NCBI RefSeq assembly: GCF_050624435.1
Contig: NC_134547.1
Coordinates: forward strand, 31,369,419 to 31,433,418
DNA length: 64,000 bases
Source of the DNA: Tenrec ecaudatus
Lineage: Eukaryota; Chordata; Mammalia; Afrosoricida; Tenrecidae
Reading direction: 5' to 3'
In this document: positions 11,520 to 23,697 of the stretch, piece by piece
How the letters are laid out: the number at the start of each line of letters is the position of its first letter
How positions within the stretch are numbered: the stretch's first letter is position 1
Program-made: the position numbers and the translations under genes
Notes under the pieces: generated by a model
What the model was told of the DNA's origin: nothing
The model's database searches: none
The model's input: the letters and a program-made list of their open reading frames with translations, nothing else

Positions 11520-11850
11520 TTCTTTCTCCCGCCCGGCGGCCTCCGGGAACCACTCCTGGGTTTGGGTCTTATGTGTCTCCTTATGTGGTGTGCATGCGAG
11601 CGGACCTTTTTGGCGGGCTTTGTGTCGCTGTCGGTACAGCGCTTTTCTGGGCTCACCCTGATGCGGCAAGCACACACTGGGACCTCTTTTTTTTGGTGGC
11701 TAAGTACTATTTTGTTGGTGGCTTCTCCCCCCTCTTGTTTATCCATCCATCTGATGGCGAACATCTATCTCATTGCTCCCACATGTTGGCCCTGTTAGAA
11801 AGTACTGCGATGAACAATGGCTCTCATTGTTCTGTTGGTGTCCCCCCACC
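11520..11850 (-). mobile_element. Old L1 ORF2 fragment, very diverged
   Basis: The plus strand near 11700-11830 resembles the complement of the L1 ORF2 3' region (agtactattttgttgg, tttatccatccatctgatgg, gaaagtactgcgatgaacaatgg). The equivalent part of a younger copy lies at about 3700-3820. Divergence is high. Confidence 0.42.
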
Positions 11851-13501
11851 CCCTGTGCTTTTTCCAGGCCTGTGGGGATTTATTAGGTCTTCCTTGATTT
11901 CTGATGCTTGTTCCATGGAATTTGAAAGGATGGAAGAGTGTGGACAAGGATTTGGGAAGTGGCACTTCATCTTCCTCACTGTCACCAATTAGAAGCCTGG
12001 CCCCACCCCAGTCAGGTAGCACCAACCCTCCAAACAGGGAGGAGCAAGAGGCCAGAGCCCCACAGGTGGCCTGGCCCAGGAACCGAAGCAAGGGCTTCAG
12101 ATCCTGAGAGCCTGTTCTCTGGACCGGATGCAGAGACCTTGCCCGAGCCTGGGAGAGTCTCTTTGCTCACGAGGTGTCCAAACCAGATGGGGCTGGGGCT
12201 GGAGAAACACCTTCTCCAGTTTCAGGTCAGGAGGGAAATGCTTAAAAAGAGTCCACCAACAACAGAAAGTTAAACTCTTAGGTCAAATGGCTAGCAGCCA
12301 CTTCGACAATTCCCTGGGAAACTTAGGAGGCTGCGGGGTCCTGTTAACGAGGAGGAACAACTCTGACAAGAAGGGTGAGAATGACTGCTTCGCTTGGAAA
12401 GTTTCGTCCAGCGTGGCTCCAACGTGGGCAGGCTGAAAGGTCGAACTGGGGGTGGGGGTGGTGGTGGTGGTGGTGGTGGTGTGTGTGTGTCTTTTCTCTC
12501 TCAATGAAAACAAAGCAAGTGCCGTTTTATTTTTAAAAGAAGAAGGAGTCCCTTGGCTGTCTGTCACGTTTGGCTCCAGACTGAGCACCACAGAAGAGGA
12601 GGCCTGGAGAAAAAGTGGACAATGGAGGGAGAGACGGAGAGAAAGGAGAAAACAGGCAGGGGATCTGTCTCAAGGCAGCTCCTCCCCCAACTCCCTCATC
12701 CACCAAACAGATGGAAAACACGACAACCCAGGAAGTAAGAGGGCTGCAGGATTGTTTGTTTACAAAAACGAACAAACAACAACAGCTCCTTGGTAGAAGA
12801 GACTCATATACATCCCGGAGGAAGGGAGCCTTCCCCCCACTGTGCCTGCTGCTGCCTCCGCTGCAGGCGCTGACCCTGTGGGGAAGGAAATGGAGGCAGG
12901 AAGCAGGGGCTGCTCTTGGGTGGCACCTTTCTCTCCCCTTGTTTAAGTGGGAGGTTCACTGATCTGGCAGCTGGATCTGGGAACTGGCCTGCCAAAATCC
13001 ACCTCCTGAGGGACTTGCTCCAGTTGGTTCCAAGTGCTCTTCTTCTGCAAAGGTTTATCAGGGAAAAGAGAGCTAATAATAATAACCCAAACACGATGAA
13101 TCAGGCGGCTGGGGCAGAATGAAGGTACTCCGGTGAATGGGCCTCCACCCCGACGGTCCCCGGAGGAGCCCACCTGAGCCCTGCCCTGGGGCCACCGGGA
13201 TGTGCGCTGGAGGAAGTTCAGGAGATCACAGAAGAATCTTGGAAGCTGCTTACCTGGGTTATTAGTGCTGATTAAGCCTCTCTTGCTCTCCATCCTGGGT
13301 GGCCCTGCCGGATGGGTGGGCTCTGGTGACTCTGCAGGGCGTGCCAGTCACCCTGGAGGCTGACATACTCCCAGAACCAGCAGGTGAGCCGACAGTAGGC
13401 ACTGTGACTTGGCAGCATATCCAAGGTGTGTCTCAGTTCGCTCCAGCAGCTGTGCTGTGAATATCTCGCCAGGTAGCAGGATCTTGCAAGGAAAAGACAG
13501 A
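11851..13501. other. Unique non-coding DNA
   Basis: No gene is recognised. Several overlapping open frames on both strands (11904-13293) reflect GC- and purine-rich composition and contain no known domain or consistent splice structure. A GGT/GT microsatellite lies at 12456-12490. Confidence 0.5.
12456..12490. repeat. (GGT)n-(GT)n compound microsatellite
   Basis: GGT units run to 12480 and are followed by GT units. The G-rich strand is the plus strand. Confidence 0.92.
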
Positions 13502-13676
13502 CAAATTCATGGTCACCGAGCTGATTCCAGCCCATGTGGACCCTCCACAAGTTTCCCAAGACCATCAGTCTTTACAGGAACAGACAGCCTTGTGGTTCTC
13601 TCACAGAGCAGCTGGTGGATTTGAACGGCTGACCTTGTGGTCAGTGGTCCAATGCTTCTCACACATCACCATCAGG
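13502..13676 (-). repeat. AfroSINE
   Basis: The complement order is tail first (ggtcaccgagctgattcc), then agacagccttgtggttc, then the B-box complement (ggtggatttgaacggctga), and the head complement ends near caccatcaggga. Confidence 0.75.
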
Positions 13677-14371
13677 GATCCAGAAGTGGATGGTGCACAC
13701 TCTTTATGCAACGTGGCTTCTGCAGCTCAGCCAACCACCTCACAGATGCCTTCGATGGCAGGAGGGAGAGTGCCCAGTGGGAGCACACTGGAGAGTCTCC
13801 AACAGGATGCTACCTTGAGGGTTTTAAGTGTAATGTTGACAGTGGTACTTTTCCCTGACCTGCTCCCTTGGGAATGAACATCCAGGGTTTAGCAGGGACA
13901 CCAGGAAGCAATGTCCCTCTCTAAGTTCCAGAAAGCATGCTCTGTGCAATAGGCCCCACACCCACTTGTGCACCACACCACCTGTAAACAGAGTGTCCTA
14001 TGCATCAGGCCCATGGCAGGCGCTCAGGCAGGGAAGGAAAGGATGGTGTGTGCTTGAGAGACTTGTTTTCAGTAACTGGAGGAGAACCCAGAAAAGGGGG
14101 AACACACCTCTTTTCCGACTCATTGCCCTAAGAATCTCATTGCTGTGAATCTTGAACCCGTGGGAGGTGGGAAGTGGAAGCCAATCCCTGGGTGTTTCTG
14201 AGGCAGGGTTCTTACTAGAGAGCACGAGAGGTGGGAAGATCCCCGTCAAAGGCAGGAAATGTGGGAGACCCCAGGAAAACAAAGCAGCCTTATCCTGTCC
14301 TAGCTCCCTCAGGTTTCACTGTGTCTCCTGTGCGGGTCTCTGTTAGGGTTCAAGTGAGGGTTGGTTCTGTT

Positions 14372-14425
14372 GTGTACAGGGCTCACTAGGAGTCAGAAAG
14401 TACTTAGCAGCAACTAAGAACCCCA
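14372..14425 (+). repeat. RTE/AfroSINE 3' tail fragment
   Basis: It reads ggttctgttgtgtacagggc, ctaggagtcagaaag and tagcagcaacta, matching the last ~55 bases shared by the RTE LINE and its SINEs. Confidence 0.55.
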
Positions 14426-14599
14426 CCAGGGCTTGGCTACACTCTCATATGGTCCTGAAGAATCTCTAACACCGTTCTACTGGCCGGAGCAGCTTTTTCC
14501 GCATCTAACCGCGGTGGCAGTGTCAGTGTCTTCCACAGCTGGCAGACTCAGGTCTCCACTGTTTGCACAGCTCACGGTGACGTGGGGGCCTGGAGGTGA

Positions 14600-14852
14600 G
14601 GCTCATTTATCAGCTCACCAAATGTTGACTGAGCACCTAGCATGCCCTGGCAACACGTGTGGTTCTGAGATGACAAGATGAGGCTGTCCCCAGCTCAGAG
14701 GGCCCACTGCTCAGAAGAGGAGGCAGACAGAGGGCTATTAGGAATCAGCCCCAGGGGTGCTTTGTCTCAAGGAGACTCACAGCCAGGAGGGTTACAGCCT
14801 GAGGAGATCAGGGGAGGCTTCCTGAAGGCAGGGAGGTCCCTCTCCAAACAAT
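14600..14852 (-). repeat. Old L2-type LINE fragment
   Basis: The plus strand reads like the complement of L2 3' sequence: caaatgttgactgagcacctag, a later gtccccagctcagagggc, and aggggaggcttcctgaaggc near the end. It is very diverged. Confidence 0.5.
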
Positions 14853-14854
14853 TG

Positions 14855-15052
14855 TCTCATCCTTGGATAGTACAGATGGTTAACACTCTGCTGCTGAGGA
14901 AAGATTGGAAGTTCAAGTCCAATCCGAAGCACCTCAGAAGAAAGATCTTGCAATCTCGCTGGACATGTCAGCCATTGTAAAGCAGATGGAGCCCCATTTT
15001 CTCTGACCACAGGGAATGAATGTGGGTCAGAATCCGTTCAGTGGCAGCAGGT
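14855..15052 (+). repeat. AfroSINE, longer type
   Basis: It has a tRNA-like head (tagtacagatggttaacactc), a B-box (gaagttcaagtcca), then aagaaagatcttgcaatctcg and gtcagccattgtaaagc. The tail is tgggtcagaatccgttcagtgg. This is the variant with a ~35-base insert between head and tail. Confidence 0.72.
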
Positions 15053-15090
15053 TTTTGTTTCTCTCTGTGTTTTGTTTCATTCTCACCTGT

Positions 15091-15105
15091 AAAATCCCAA
15101 GGGCA
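15091..15105. repeat. Left target-site duplication of L1 15106-16120
   Basis: It reads aaaatcccaagggca; the right copy at 16121-16135 reads aaaatcccaaaggca, 14 of 15 identical. Confidence 0.85.
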
Positions 15106-16120
15106 AAATATATCATCGTGTGCCGTCTAGCTGAGAAGCAACAAGGCCTACATGGAAGAAGCACACCAGCATGTGTGATTACAAGATGCTGAAGGGATCA
15201 ATTATCAGGCATCAAAGAACAAAATATCATATCATTGCGTGCTCACAATCCCTACATGATCACCGAAGACAAATGGGTGCATAAGCAAATGTGAAGAAAG
15301 CTGATGGTGCCCGGCTATCAAAAGATAGAGCGTCTGGGGTCTTAAAGGCTTGAAGGTAAACAAGGGGCCATCTAGCTCAGAAGCAACAAAGCCCACATGG
15401 AAGAAGCACACCAGCCTGTGTGATCATAAGGTGTCGAAGGAATGAGGTATTAGGCATCAAAGAACAAAAAATCATATCATTGTGAATAAGGGGGAGTGCA
15501 GAGAGGGGACCCAAAGCCAATCTGTAAGCAACTGTACATCCCCTATGGAAGGGTTGTGGGGGGGAGATGAGCCAGTCAGGGTGCAGTGTAGCAACAATGA
15601 AACATACAACTTTCCTCTAGTTCCTAAATGCTTCCTCCCCCCCGCCCACTATCATGATCCCAATTCTATCTTACAAATCTGGCTAGACTAGAGGATGTAC
15701 ATTAGTGTAGATAGGAACCAGAAACACAGGGAATCCAGGACGGTTGACCCCTTCAGGACCAGTGGTGAGAGTGGCTATACTGGGAGGGTGGAGGAAGGGT
15801 GGGATAGAGAGGGGGAACTGATTACAAGGATCTACATATAACCTCCTCCCTAGGGGATGGAGAACAGAAAAGTGGGTGAAGGGAGACATCGGACAGTGTA
15901 AGATGTGACAAAATAATAATTTATAAATTATCAAGTGTTCATGAGGGAGGGAGTAGCGGGGAGGGAGGGGGAAAATGAGGAACTGATGCCAGGGGCTTAA
16001 GTGGAGAGCAAATGTTTTGAGAATGATGATGGTAACGAGTGCACAAATGTGCTTTACACAATTGATGTCTGTATGGATTGTGATAAGAGTTGTATGAGCC
16101 CCCAATAAAATGATTTTTAA
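15106..16120 (+). mobile_element. Young 5'-truncated L1, 3' UTR only
   Basis: About 1.0 kb of L1 3' UTR in sense orientation, with a 15-bp target-site duplication on each side. It contains two tandem ~244-bp modules (equivalent points at 15213 and 15458). It ends at cccccaataaaatgattttt followed by a short A-run that merges with the duplication. The truncation removed all coding sequence. The near-perfect duplication suggests a fairly recent insertion. Confidence 0.9.
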
Positions 16121-16135
16121 AAAATCCCAAAGGCA
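16121..16135. repeat. Right target-site duplication of L1 15106-16120
   Basis: It pairs with 15091-15105, with one mismatch. Confidence 0.85.
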
Positions 16136-18330
16136 GGTGGGTGAGCTACTCTTGTCATCGGCAATGCCAAGGACACTCAGGCCCAGGAGCTTGGCACATT
16201 TCTGAGGGGGAAGATCTTGCTGTGTGAGGTAGTGTCAACAAACTCATGGGAAAATACTGCTAAGAGATCATGGAACTTTCCAGGAGCTTTTCAAAGGCCC
16301 CTCCATATGACCCTTGCTGGCCTGACCCGCTCTCTCGGTGTCCCTTCTCTGCGCACACACCCACCTCTTCTGAAACACACACCTCCAGGTGCACGTCTAG
16401 AAAGCACCCATGAACTGCCCCGCCCCGCCCCGCCCCGCCCCGCCCTGCCCCGCCCCACCCTGTCACCCCCACCTCACTCCCTGAAGCAGGCAGCCTGCTG
16501 GGCCCAGAGCAGCGCCCCCTCCCCACCCCTCCTTGGCAGGTTTCAAGGCGTTCAAACAGAGGCCAAACAGGTATTTCCCAGGGCGGCTTCCACCTGTGCA
16601 GCGGGGATCTCTTTTTAATAAGGGCTTTCAGAAGCAACCTTCTGCTTCTGAGCTTTGCAAAACGCTGGCTGCCTTATGAAGAGTCCGCCAGCCTCCTTGC
16701 AGCAGGCTCGTTAGCGCTCCCGCCACTCACTTCCAGTGAGTTCCCCCATTAAACACTTGACCCCCAATGACAGGGGACAGTGGCAGAGAACGGAGGCCCC
16801 TGCCACAAAGCTGTGGGCATTCCAAAAGAGGAGCTGCTGTTGCTGTTGCTTCCTGGGGTTTTTCGTTTACTTTACAAATTTCTTCTTCACTCCCTCACCC
16901 CCTTTCTTCTCCCAACTAGGAGATTTTCATCCATCCGTACCATTTAGCTTCAACTATCCATGTCGGAGGAAGTGATGCTATTTGTGTGAAGTACAACTCC
17001 CCACCCTTCCACCCCAACCTCCCAGCATTTCCGACGTGAAGCTCCAGCGCTCCTGAAGGGCACTTTCAGTGGACATTGGCAAAGGGTGCGACCAACGCGT
17101 GCGGAGACCTTGGCAATGCTGAGGGACCTGGTGCGCTGCTCCTTCCACACAGTCCACTTGGTACAAGACTGAGTCATCCGCTGTGGTGAGCACGACACAG
17201 GGCCTCGCTTGGGGCTCTTTTCTTTCCTGTCTCCCTTCTGTCCTGGTCTCCATTTCTTCTTTTACCTTCTCATCCTCTATACCCCACCCCCTCCTGCCTT
17301 TGTCCCCTGGGGCGAACGGTTTCTCATACATCTAACCGCTGGCCTATCATCCTGTCGGGTCAGAGCTGGTCTTGGTGGACTTTCACAATGAAGGGGAGAC
17401 AGGTCCCTCCTGCCATGCCCTCCCTCCTGCTGCTGCACTCGCCTGCTTAATTGTAGAGGTGGCCTCTTGTGGCCACGTGCTCCCAGTGTTTAGCAAGGGG
17501 TGGAAATATGGATGTTAGGCGAAAAACTGGCAGATGGCTGACAAGGCATTTTCACTCACAACACACCAGTAAAACTTTAACTCAGAAGATTTAGTGTGAG
17601 AGCGTTCCAGCCAGCAAGCTGCAGCCATATGCAGATTTTTTTCAAACTTCTAAACTGATGGTTTTGCAAAGTGTGCATAAGCAGCCTTTATTGATTATGA
17701 TGTTAAAAATTGAAAGCGTCAGTATCATTTAGCTCGAGACAGTTTTAAAGGGAAAATGAACATTCGTTTTCATTATGAACTACGAAAAGGCCAGGGGCTG
17801 GTGAGGTCTGCGGCCATTACTTCTTAGAGGCGTTCTCTCAACGAGGCATCTCTTCCAAAATAAAAAATATATATAATAAAAAATAACAAATTAGAGGGTG
17901 CACTTGAAGGACACGCATCAAGCCGTGCTCACTAACTCCAGGGAAGGTGCAGATCGCAGAAGAGGCCGGTTGGCCGGTGGTGGGGGTACAGCCCCAGGAT
18001 GCTGCTTGGAGCCCGGGAAGGTGTTTATCGTGTGCTCGATGTGTGTGGATCACACCCAAAACCCTGCGAAGTAACTCGGAGGATCTGACAGGAATCTACA
18101 AAACTAGGGAAGGCCGGGTGCGGGGCCTCTGGTGCCTGCTGTCATTCATCTAACTGCCCAGCCCACTGACCACAAGAACAACTAACTGCCAGCATCACCT
18201 TGCCCTGCCTGCCCTGCACTGTGCCTGCTGGTGCCCCCGCCACGAAGGAAGCTGCATCTGAGGCCTGGCACCCAGACCAGCCGATGATGCCACATTTCGT
18301 CCTCTCCGGATTAAATGTTAAAAATACCCA
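16136..18330. other. Unique non-coding DNA
   Basis: No gene is recognised. It includes a CGCCC pentamer tract (16417-16460). An AT-rich segment at about 17540-17900 looks single-copy. A C-rich stretch runs over 17270-17330. Confidence 0.5.
16417..16460. repeat. (CGCCC)n tract
   Basis: About eight near-perfect CCCCG pentamers. The minus strand therefore carries at least seven GGGGC units and could form a G-quadruplex. Confidence 0.93.
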
Positions 18331-18835
18331 GTTAGGTTCAGTGTCGGCCAGTCTGTTCCAAGTCATAGCAACCCTATGTTGCCTGGCCTTATGACATCCT
18401 CACCTCACAATTGTTCTTGTGCTTGGGCCCATTGTTTCAGCCAGTGTGTCAGTCTGCCTCCTCTAGGGCCGGCTCTCTTTCACTGCCCCTCTACTTTACC
18501 AAGCATGATGTCCTTCCCCGGGGCTGAGTCTCTCCGGACAACATGTCCAAAGTGCCTGAGACCACGTTTGGACATCTTGGCTTCTAAAGAGCATGCAGGT
18601 TGTACATCTTCCAAGACAGCTGGGTGTTCCTTTGGCAGTCTGTGGGACTTTCGATCTTCTTCTCCAGCACCACAATTTAAATACATAGAGTTCTCTGTCT
18701 ATTTATTCAATGTCCAACTTCACATGCACATGAGGTAATTGGAAAATACCATAGCTTGGATCAGGTGCACATAAGTCCTCAAAGTAATCTCCTTGCTTTT
18801 CAATAATTTAAAGAGGTTTTGTATAGCAGGTATTT
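18331..18835 (-). mobile_element. RTE LINE 3' end fragment
   Basis: The complement of the RTE 3' region. The tail end (gttccaagtcatagcaaccc) comes first, then ttaccaagcatgatgtccttcc and acaacatgtccaaag, and last cacatgcacatgaggtaattgg. In sense orientation this is the end of the reverse-transcriptase reading frame and the 3' UTR. Frames open here belong to it, not to a host gene. Confidence 0.8.
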
Positions 18836-18862
18836 ACATTACAACTTCATGTTACATATTAA

Positions 18863-18875
18863 CCCCCCCCCCCCC
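18863..18875. repeat. C13 homopolymer
   Basis: An uninterrupted run of 13 C between an RTE fragment and a SINE fragment. Confidence 0.9.
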
Positions 18876-18877
18876 GA

Positions 18878-19020
18878 ATCCCTTCTGCCATTGGGTCAAC
18901 TCCCCCACAGAGTGAAATCCTACCTATGTAGGGTTTCCAGGACTGTAAATCTTTACACGAGCAGACAGCTTCATCTTCCTCTCCTGAACTGCTGACCTTG
19001 ACTCATACTCTTTCCCCTCA
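18878..19020 (-). repeat. AfroSINE fragment
   Basis: It reads ttctgccattgggtcaactcc, tagggtttccaggactgtaaat, and gagcagacagcttcatcttcc, the complement of an AfroSINE tail and body. The head is lost. Confidence 0.65.
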
Positions 19021-21594
19021 AAGAGAAAACTGTTGTGACCTTAGAGTAACCACCAAGGCCAAGGCCAAGGCCAAAGGAGAGTCATCCTTTGCTCAAGCAA
19101 TCCAGAGAGCTCTTCCTAATACCAGCTGACCCACTCCGCCTCCAGGGGATCCTGCTGATCCTTTCTACTGAAGACACCGGCGCATCAGAGCCTTTGAGGA
19201 CCACTCAGAAGCAAAAGGAGCTCCACGCTGCAGAGCAGATGAAAGCGACCCAGCGATCCTGCTTTACAGGGCCAAGGGGAGCAAGAGCAGCTGCTTCTGG
19301 CTCAGCCTCTAGTCCACGCCGAATACCATCGTCGGGTGTGGATGCTTGATGTGTGCTTGAGGTGGTGGGCTCCGTGGTGGAATTCTCCCCTTCCATGTGG
19401 CAGGCGTGCTCTCCTCCCTGACCAGGCACCTCCCGGACAGCTACCACTGGTTTATCAGCCCAGGGTGCTGCTGGGAGGCTGATCAACTTCTGAAAATCAG
19501 TCCGTTGAAAGCCTAATGCGTCCTCGTGGTGCCATCTGCAACCAGTCTCAGGGATGGACAGCACCATGTCCCGATGGCAACGGGGCCACCATGTTTCAGG
19601 GGTGCTACTGGCAGCTCCCAATCACAGCCATGGTGTTTGAGCTCACACTCTGTGCCGGGGTCCAGGTCAAGTGGTGTTTGGGGGTTATCTCACCTCTACA
19701 ATCATCGTGTGAACTCCGTTTTAGAGATAGAAGAGTTCATTTTTAGGAGCGCTGGGTCATCTGGCTGCCAGTGGGCAAGCAACTTGCTTGTCGGTTCTCA
19801 TTTGGCAACGTTGGAAACCCTCCTGAATGTTCTTTCCTTTCTGGGGGGGACTCTGGTCACCCTGGCTTACATTTCCAGCTCTGACTCCTTCCTCCGAAGC
19901 AGAAACAAGCCTCTTTCTTCGTTCCTTCACCTCTAGCGTAGCTGCTGGGCATGGCTTCATCTTTCGGTGCCTGGAGAACTTTGACTTCCAGGCTGAAGGG
20001 TCGATGTCAGTCCAGACACTTGATGTCTTACCTTTCCGAACACAGACCCTTTGCCATGCCCAGTGGCTACTCGAGAGAAAATGATACTCCCTAATGCGTT
20101 TTCTAGAACCTTCAAATGAGTATTAAATATTGGGGTAATTGAACCAGCTGCGGAGAGAGTCATGGTTATACTCCCAACAATTATTGGCCTGTCGAAGGAC
20201 CATTCCCCCTTGGGCGACCAAGGCAGGTAAATGCATTACTGGGAAGCTAGGGAGCATCATGGGGACATTGTGCAAGTTTAATTACCAGAGTGTTTAATAG
20301 AGAGCTCTCACCCAGTGTCCTGACAAGTGATAAAGTAACTGGGCCAGGGTCAGTCAGATTTTATTTTCTGTAGGATCCGGCCCTTTGAATGCCGACAAGT
20401 CAGAGCTGTGCAGCGGCTGGCTCCATTCCAGGCTGGGACCTCTATGGGATGGAGAAATGGTAGCAGGATCACCAACAGAGGGCCCTGGGTTGTCCCCTTG
20501 AACATCAGACAGGAGGATGTACACGAGTACTAGTAGCATTTTGCTGGTTGATTTCTACTCAGTTCATGGGGGACCCAGAGCAAGAAACATAACAAATTAG
20601 ACCTCAAGGGAGTGAGATGCTGGTGCCCACTCTGGGCTCCAAACACAAAGCCGAGAATGTTCTCATTTGTGCCCAGTTTGGGATTCGGAAAGCTCACTAG
20701 CTTGAGCGTCCCAAGGAGCCAGAAGGCTCTTACAATATCAGAATGTCCCCTAACTCTTTGACAGCTCCAGGCAACTCTAGGGGTGGGTGGCAAATCTTTA
20801 CTGGTCCAAAGTCGGCATTAACTAATGCTTATTGGATGATGAATTATAGCAGAAACTCTGTGAATGTGTGGGAGAGCCATATGAATATCAAACAAATTCA
20901 TTATGATCGGTGCTATTACAGTGAATACCAAATGAGTTCATAATGATGGAACAATGAAAGTGTTACCGATAGATTTTATTTCTGTAACAAATCCTCCATG
21001 TAAAAGCCCCTCCTGTACTGTTAATTCTCATATAAGTTTGCAGTTGAATATTAGGCTCATCAAGTACATAATGTTTTTCAATAGTTCACACAGTGGCGCT
21101 TGGGCACACTGTGTTTTGTTTGGCTTCCCGGCCATTAGGACAAGCCCCGTCACCCCGCAAATTTCCAATTTGTCTATAGGGTCTGACGACTACTCCAAAG
21201 GGGTCACATCTTCCTTTGAGTGTCCAATCATTAGAAATTCACTTAGTATTCAATGTAATAACGCTAACGGAACAGGACAGGATGAATATGAGATTCATCT
21301 TGCATTCTTAGAGATGTGAGATGCACTTCTGAGAGAGTTCCACTCTAATTCAGGATGAGTTTAGCCCTAGCTAATGGACACTTTAGCCAGAGAGCATTAT
21401 AAGAGATGAAGGCTCCATTTCTCTTGATGGACATTTGGAATTTTGTGGCGTCACAGACATACTATCAAATGAGTGACTCCATCTCAGACGAACACTGCTC
21501 AGAGTGAGGACACTGGGACTCTGTCGGGCCAAGGCTTGGGAGGTACAATTGATCTGAAGTTTATTAATAGCATGAATGAAAGATGAAGCCTATG
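19021..21594. other. Unique non-coding DNA
   Basis: No gene is recognised. Open frames over 19205-19621 (minus) and 19526-19936 (plus) overlap each other and show no domain I know. A short ccaagg repeat lies at 19050-19075. The AT-rich stretch 20800-21350 looks single-copy. Confidence 0.48.
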
Positions 21595-21812
21595 GAGAGT
21601 TTACTATGCTCCAGACTCATTGCTAAACGCCTCCCACGCGGGATCACTACAAGTCAGAGCGGCAGGTACTTTTTATAGGCCACTTACCAGTTGAGGATGC
21701 TGAGATTTGCAAAGGTTGGGTCACTTGTGCAACGTCTTACAGGTGACACATGGCGGGGTTGGGGGTCCATCCTGTGCCCATATCTCTCCCCAGAGCTGTC
21801 TCTAATAACCAT
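21595..21812 (-). repeat. Old MIR SINE
   Basis: The plus strand reads as a diverged complement of MIR: a gcaggtactttttatagg segment, cttaccagttgaggatgctgag, then gggtcacttgtgcaacgtc. Parts correspond to the shared MIR core. Age and divergence make the limits vague. Confidence 0.5.
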
Positions 21813-22328
21813 AGCTCTCCTTCCCATGAGCAGGCCTAGGTTCTTGACAAATGTGTGAGTGAATGTCTCATTGACAGGAGCTCTCTCAGTCAAAGCCATA
21901 ATAGCAGGGACTCAGTAGAGAGTCACGAAATAATATTTCATATGCAGGCATGAATTCCATTGTATATCTTCATTAGCTGTTTCCCGGGACCAAATGTTGG
22001 TGTTCAGAAAATACCAAAGCTTATATTTCTTTGTGCTCTCCCTTCCCCTCTGCTACTGAGCCACTCTCCCAGAGGCAGAGATGACTCTCAAGGCCCTCAG
22101 AGCAGAGAGCCGAAGCACCTGCCTGTCCCTTCGCATGAGGTCGCTCTACACACACACAGACCCCAGTCATTCTCTGATGTCCCTGGCCTGCAGAAGACAC
22201 GCCCAGGTGCCTTATGAAGGACTGAGCATCTTCTCAGCAAGCTCCTTATTAAAATACACTTAGAGCCCCTTCAATAGAAACATGTGCGCACGCCCAGCCC
22301 CACCCTCAGGATGTTCTGGGTGGCATGC

Positions 22329-22348
22329 TCACACACACACACACACAC
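22329..22348. repeat. (CA)n microsatellite
   Basis: About ten CA units, followed by gtgcacacac. Confidence 0.92.
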
Positions 22349-23466
22349 GTGCACACACAATCTTAAACGGAAACTCGACTGGCTGATTCCCAGGCTTACA
22401 GTTAGTCCCCTATCAAGAATTAATGCAATATCATGCACACACCATTACTGAAAAATTCTACGCTGTTTTTTGCCAAGTGTTCCTATATAACAGTTTTATC
22501 ACAAGTCTGACAGCCTCCATAAAAATTCCAGGCATTCTATATCAACAGCCCTCTTTGTACTAAGTTATTAAACATTAAATTTTTATTCGTCATTTGTATT
22601 CTGTTATGCAAAATAAGCTCCTTGATAAGATGTGTCTTCTTAATTGGGCCCTTGATGCTTCTTGGATCGGAGTTGTCAGATTAGCTGGAAGAAGAGGCGC
22701 TGCGTTGAGCCAGCTAGCTACCAGGAGACCAATCGCTTTGTAACAACGATATTAAGTTAGAGAGGCCAAATGGAGGGCAGCGCCAGGCTCAGGTGAGGGT
22801 TTGCATCTGTGCATGTCTTATGCTCAGGCACTTTCTCCTGGCATCAGCAGGGCTGATGGAAATAGATTTGTTTGTTGTTTACAGCGTGCAGCTGTGGGCG
22901 ATGCTGCATGGGAGTTGTATAAGATTGAAGCAAATTTGTACTGAGACTAAAATATTGAGCTTTGCTCCCGTCAGCAGTCTCTGGAATCTTATTGTCGAAA
23001 ACTTTATCTAGTTGTAACCTTCCCCAGGGTGATTTTCATTTGCAGCTGCCCTGTTCTGTCTCTCATCTCCTGTCCCCCACCGCCACCACGGCATTAGTAC
23101 TTAGCGTGAGCCAGCCAGCCCCGGCCGAGCACGGCTCCTTTAGACAGGGCCGCACAGAAGGGACTGGCGACAGGGCGGCCATTTTCTCTCCCAGAGCCCT
23201 GCCCACGCTGCCACACACAGCCATGCCGGCTGGTCCCCGCACTTGCCGGCTCCTCTGTGCCTGGCTGGGCAGGTCCTCGGACAAGGAATGCTCAGTTTCC
23301 TGTCTGGCGTGGACTGCCGAGGGCCACAAGGTATCTAAGAAGGGGACAAAGCCTAGGCAGATCGATGATTTGGTGTGTATTTAGGCTCAGTTGTGCATCG
23401 TCCCAGATAGACTCTTTATTGTACCATGTTTGTGCTACTGCAAGTTTCTCTTTGTCCTCAGATGTT

Positions 23467-23516
23467 GGGAGGAAGGAGAAGGAGGAGGAAGGGAAGGAGG
23501 GGCAAGGAGAAGAAAA
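23467..23516. repeat. Polypurine tract (GGA/GAA-rich)
   Basis: Almost only A and G on the plus strand; complementary in composition to the pyrimidine tract at 23621-23670. Confidence 0.85.
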
Positions 23517-23620
23517 GACACAGCAGCAATGTAGCACAGATGCCTGCCTCCATTGTTCAACTGAGCCGGCCTGGGTCCCCAGTTGAGTGTCTTTTCTCCA
23601 GTGATTCCACTGCATCCTTT

Positions 23621-23670
23621 CTCCTCCTCCTCCTCCTCCTCCTCCTCGTCCTTCTCCTCCTCCTCCTCCC
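23621..23670. repeat. (CTC)n polypyrimidine microsatellite
   Basis: CCT/CTC units over 50 bases with two interruptions. Confidence 0.93.
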
Positions 23671-23697
23671 ACAGTGCATGTGTGAAACAGGCGGAGC

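Larger units (their letters stand above)
21813..23697. other. Unique non-coding DNA with CA repeat and purine tract
   Basis: No gene is recognised. A CA microsatellite lies at 22329-22348. The AT-rich segment at about 22370-22760 looks single-copy. A GC-rich stretch at 23040-23300 has open frames on both strands with no known domain. Purine and pyrimidine tracts lie at 23467-23516 and 23621-23670. Confidence 0.5.

Noticed and set aside
12283-12591. Open frame with a threonine run
   Set aside because: It is the complement of the GGT/GT microsatellite and has no other support.
14855-15052. Possible tRNA genes at SINE heads (A/B box words here and in other SINEs)
   Set aside because: The B-box-like words are those of tRNA-derived SINEs; no full cloverleaf with intact acceptor stem is visible.
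19205-19621. Minus-strand open frame of 138 codons, possible retrocopy
   Set aside because: No known family was recognised, no A-rich tail or target-site duplication was found, and the opposite strand is also open nearby.
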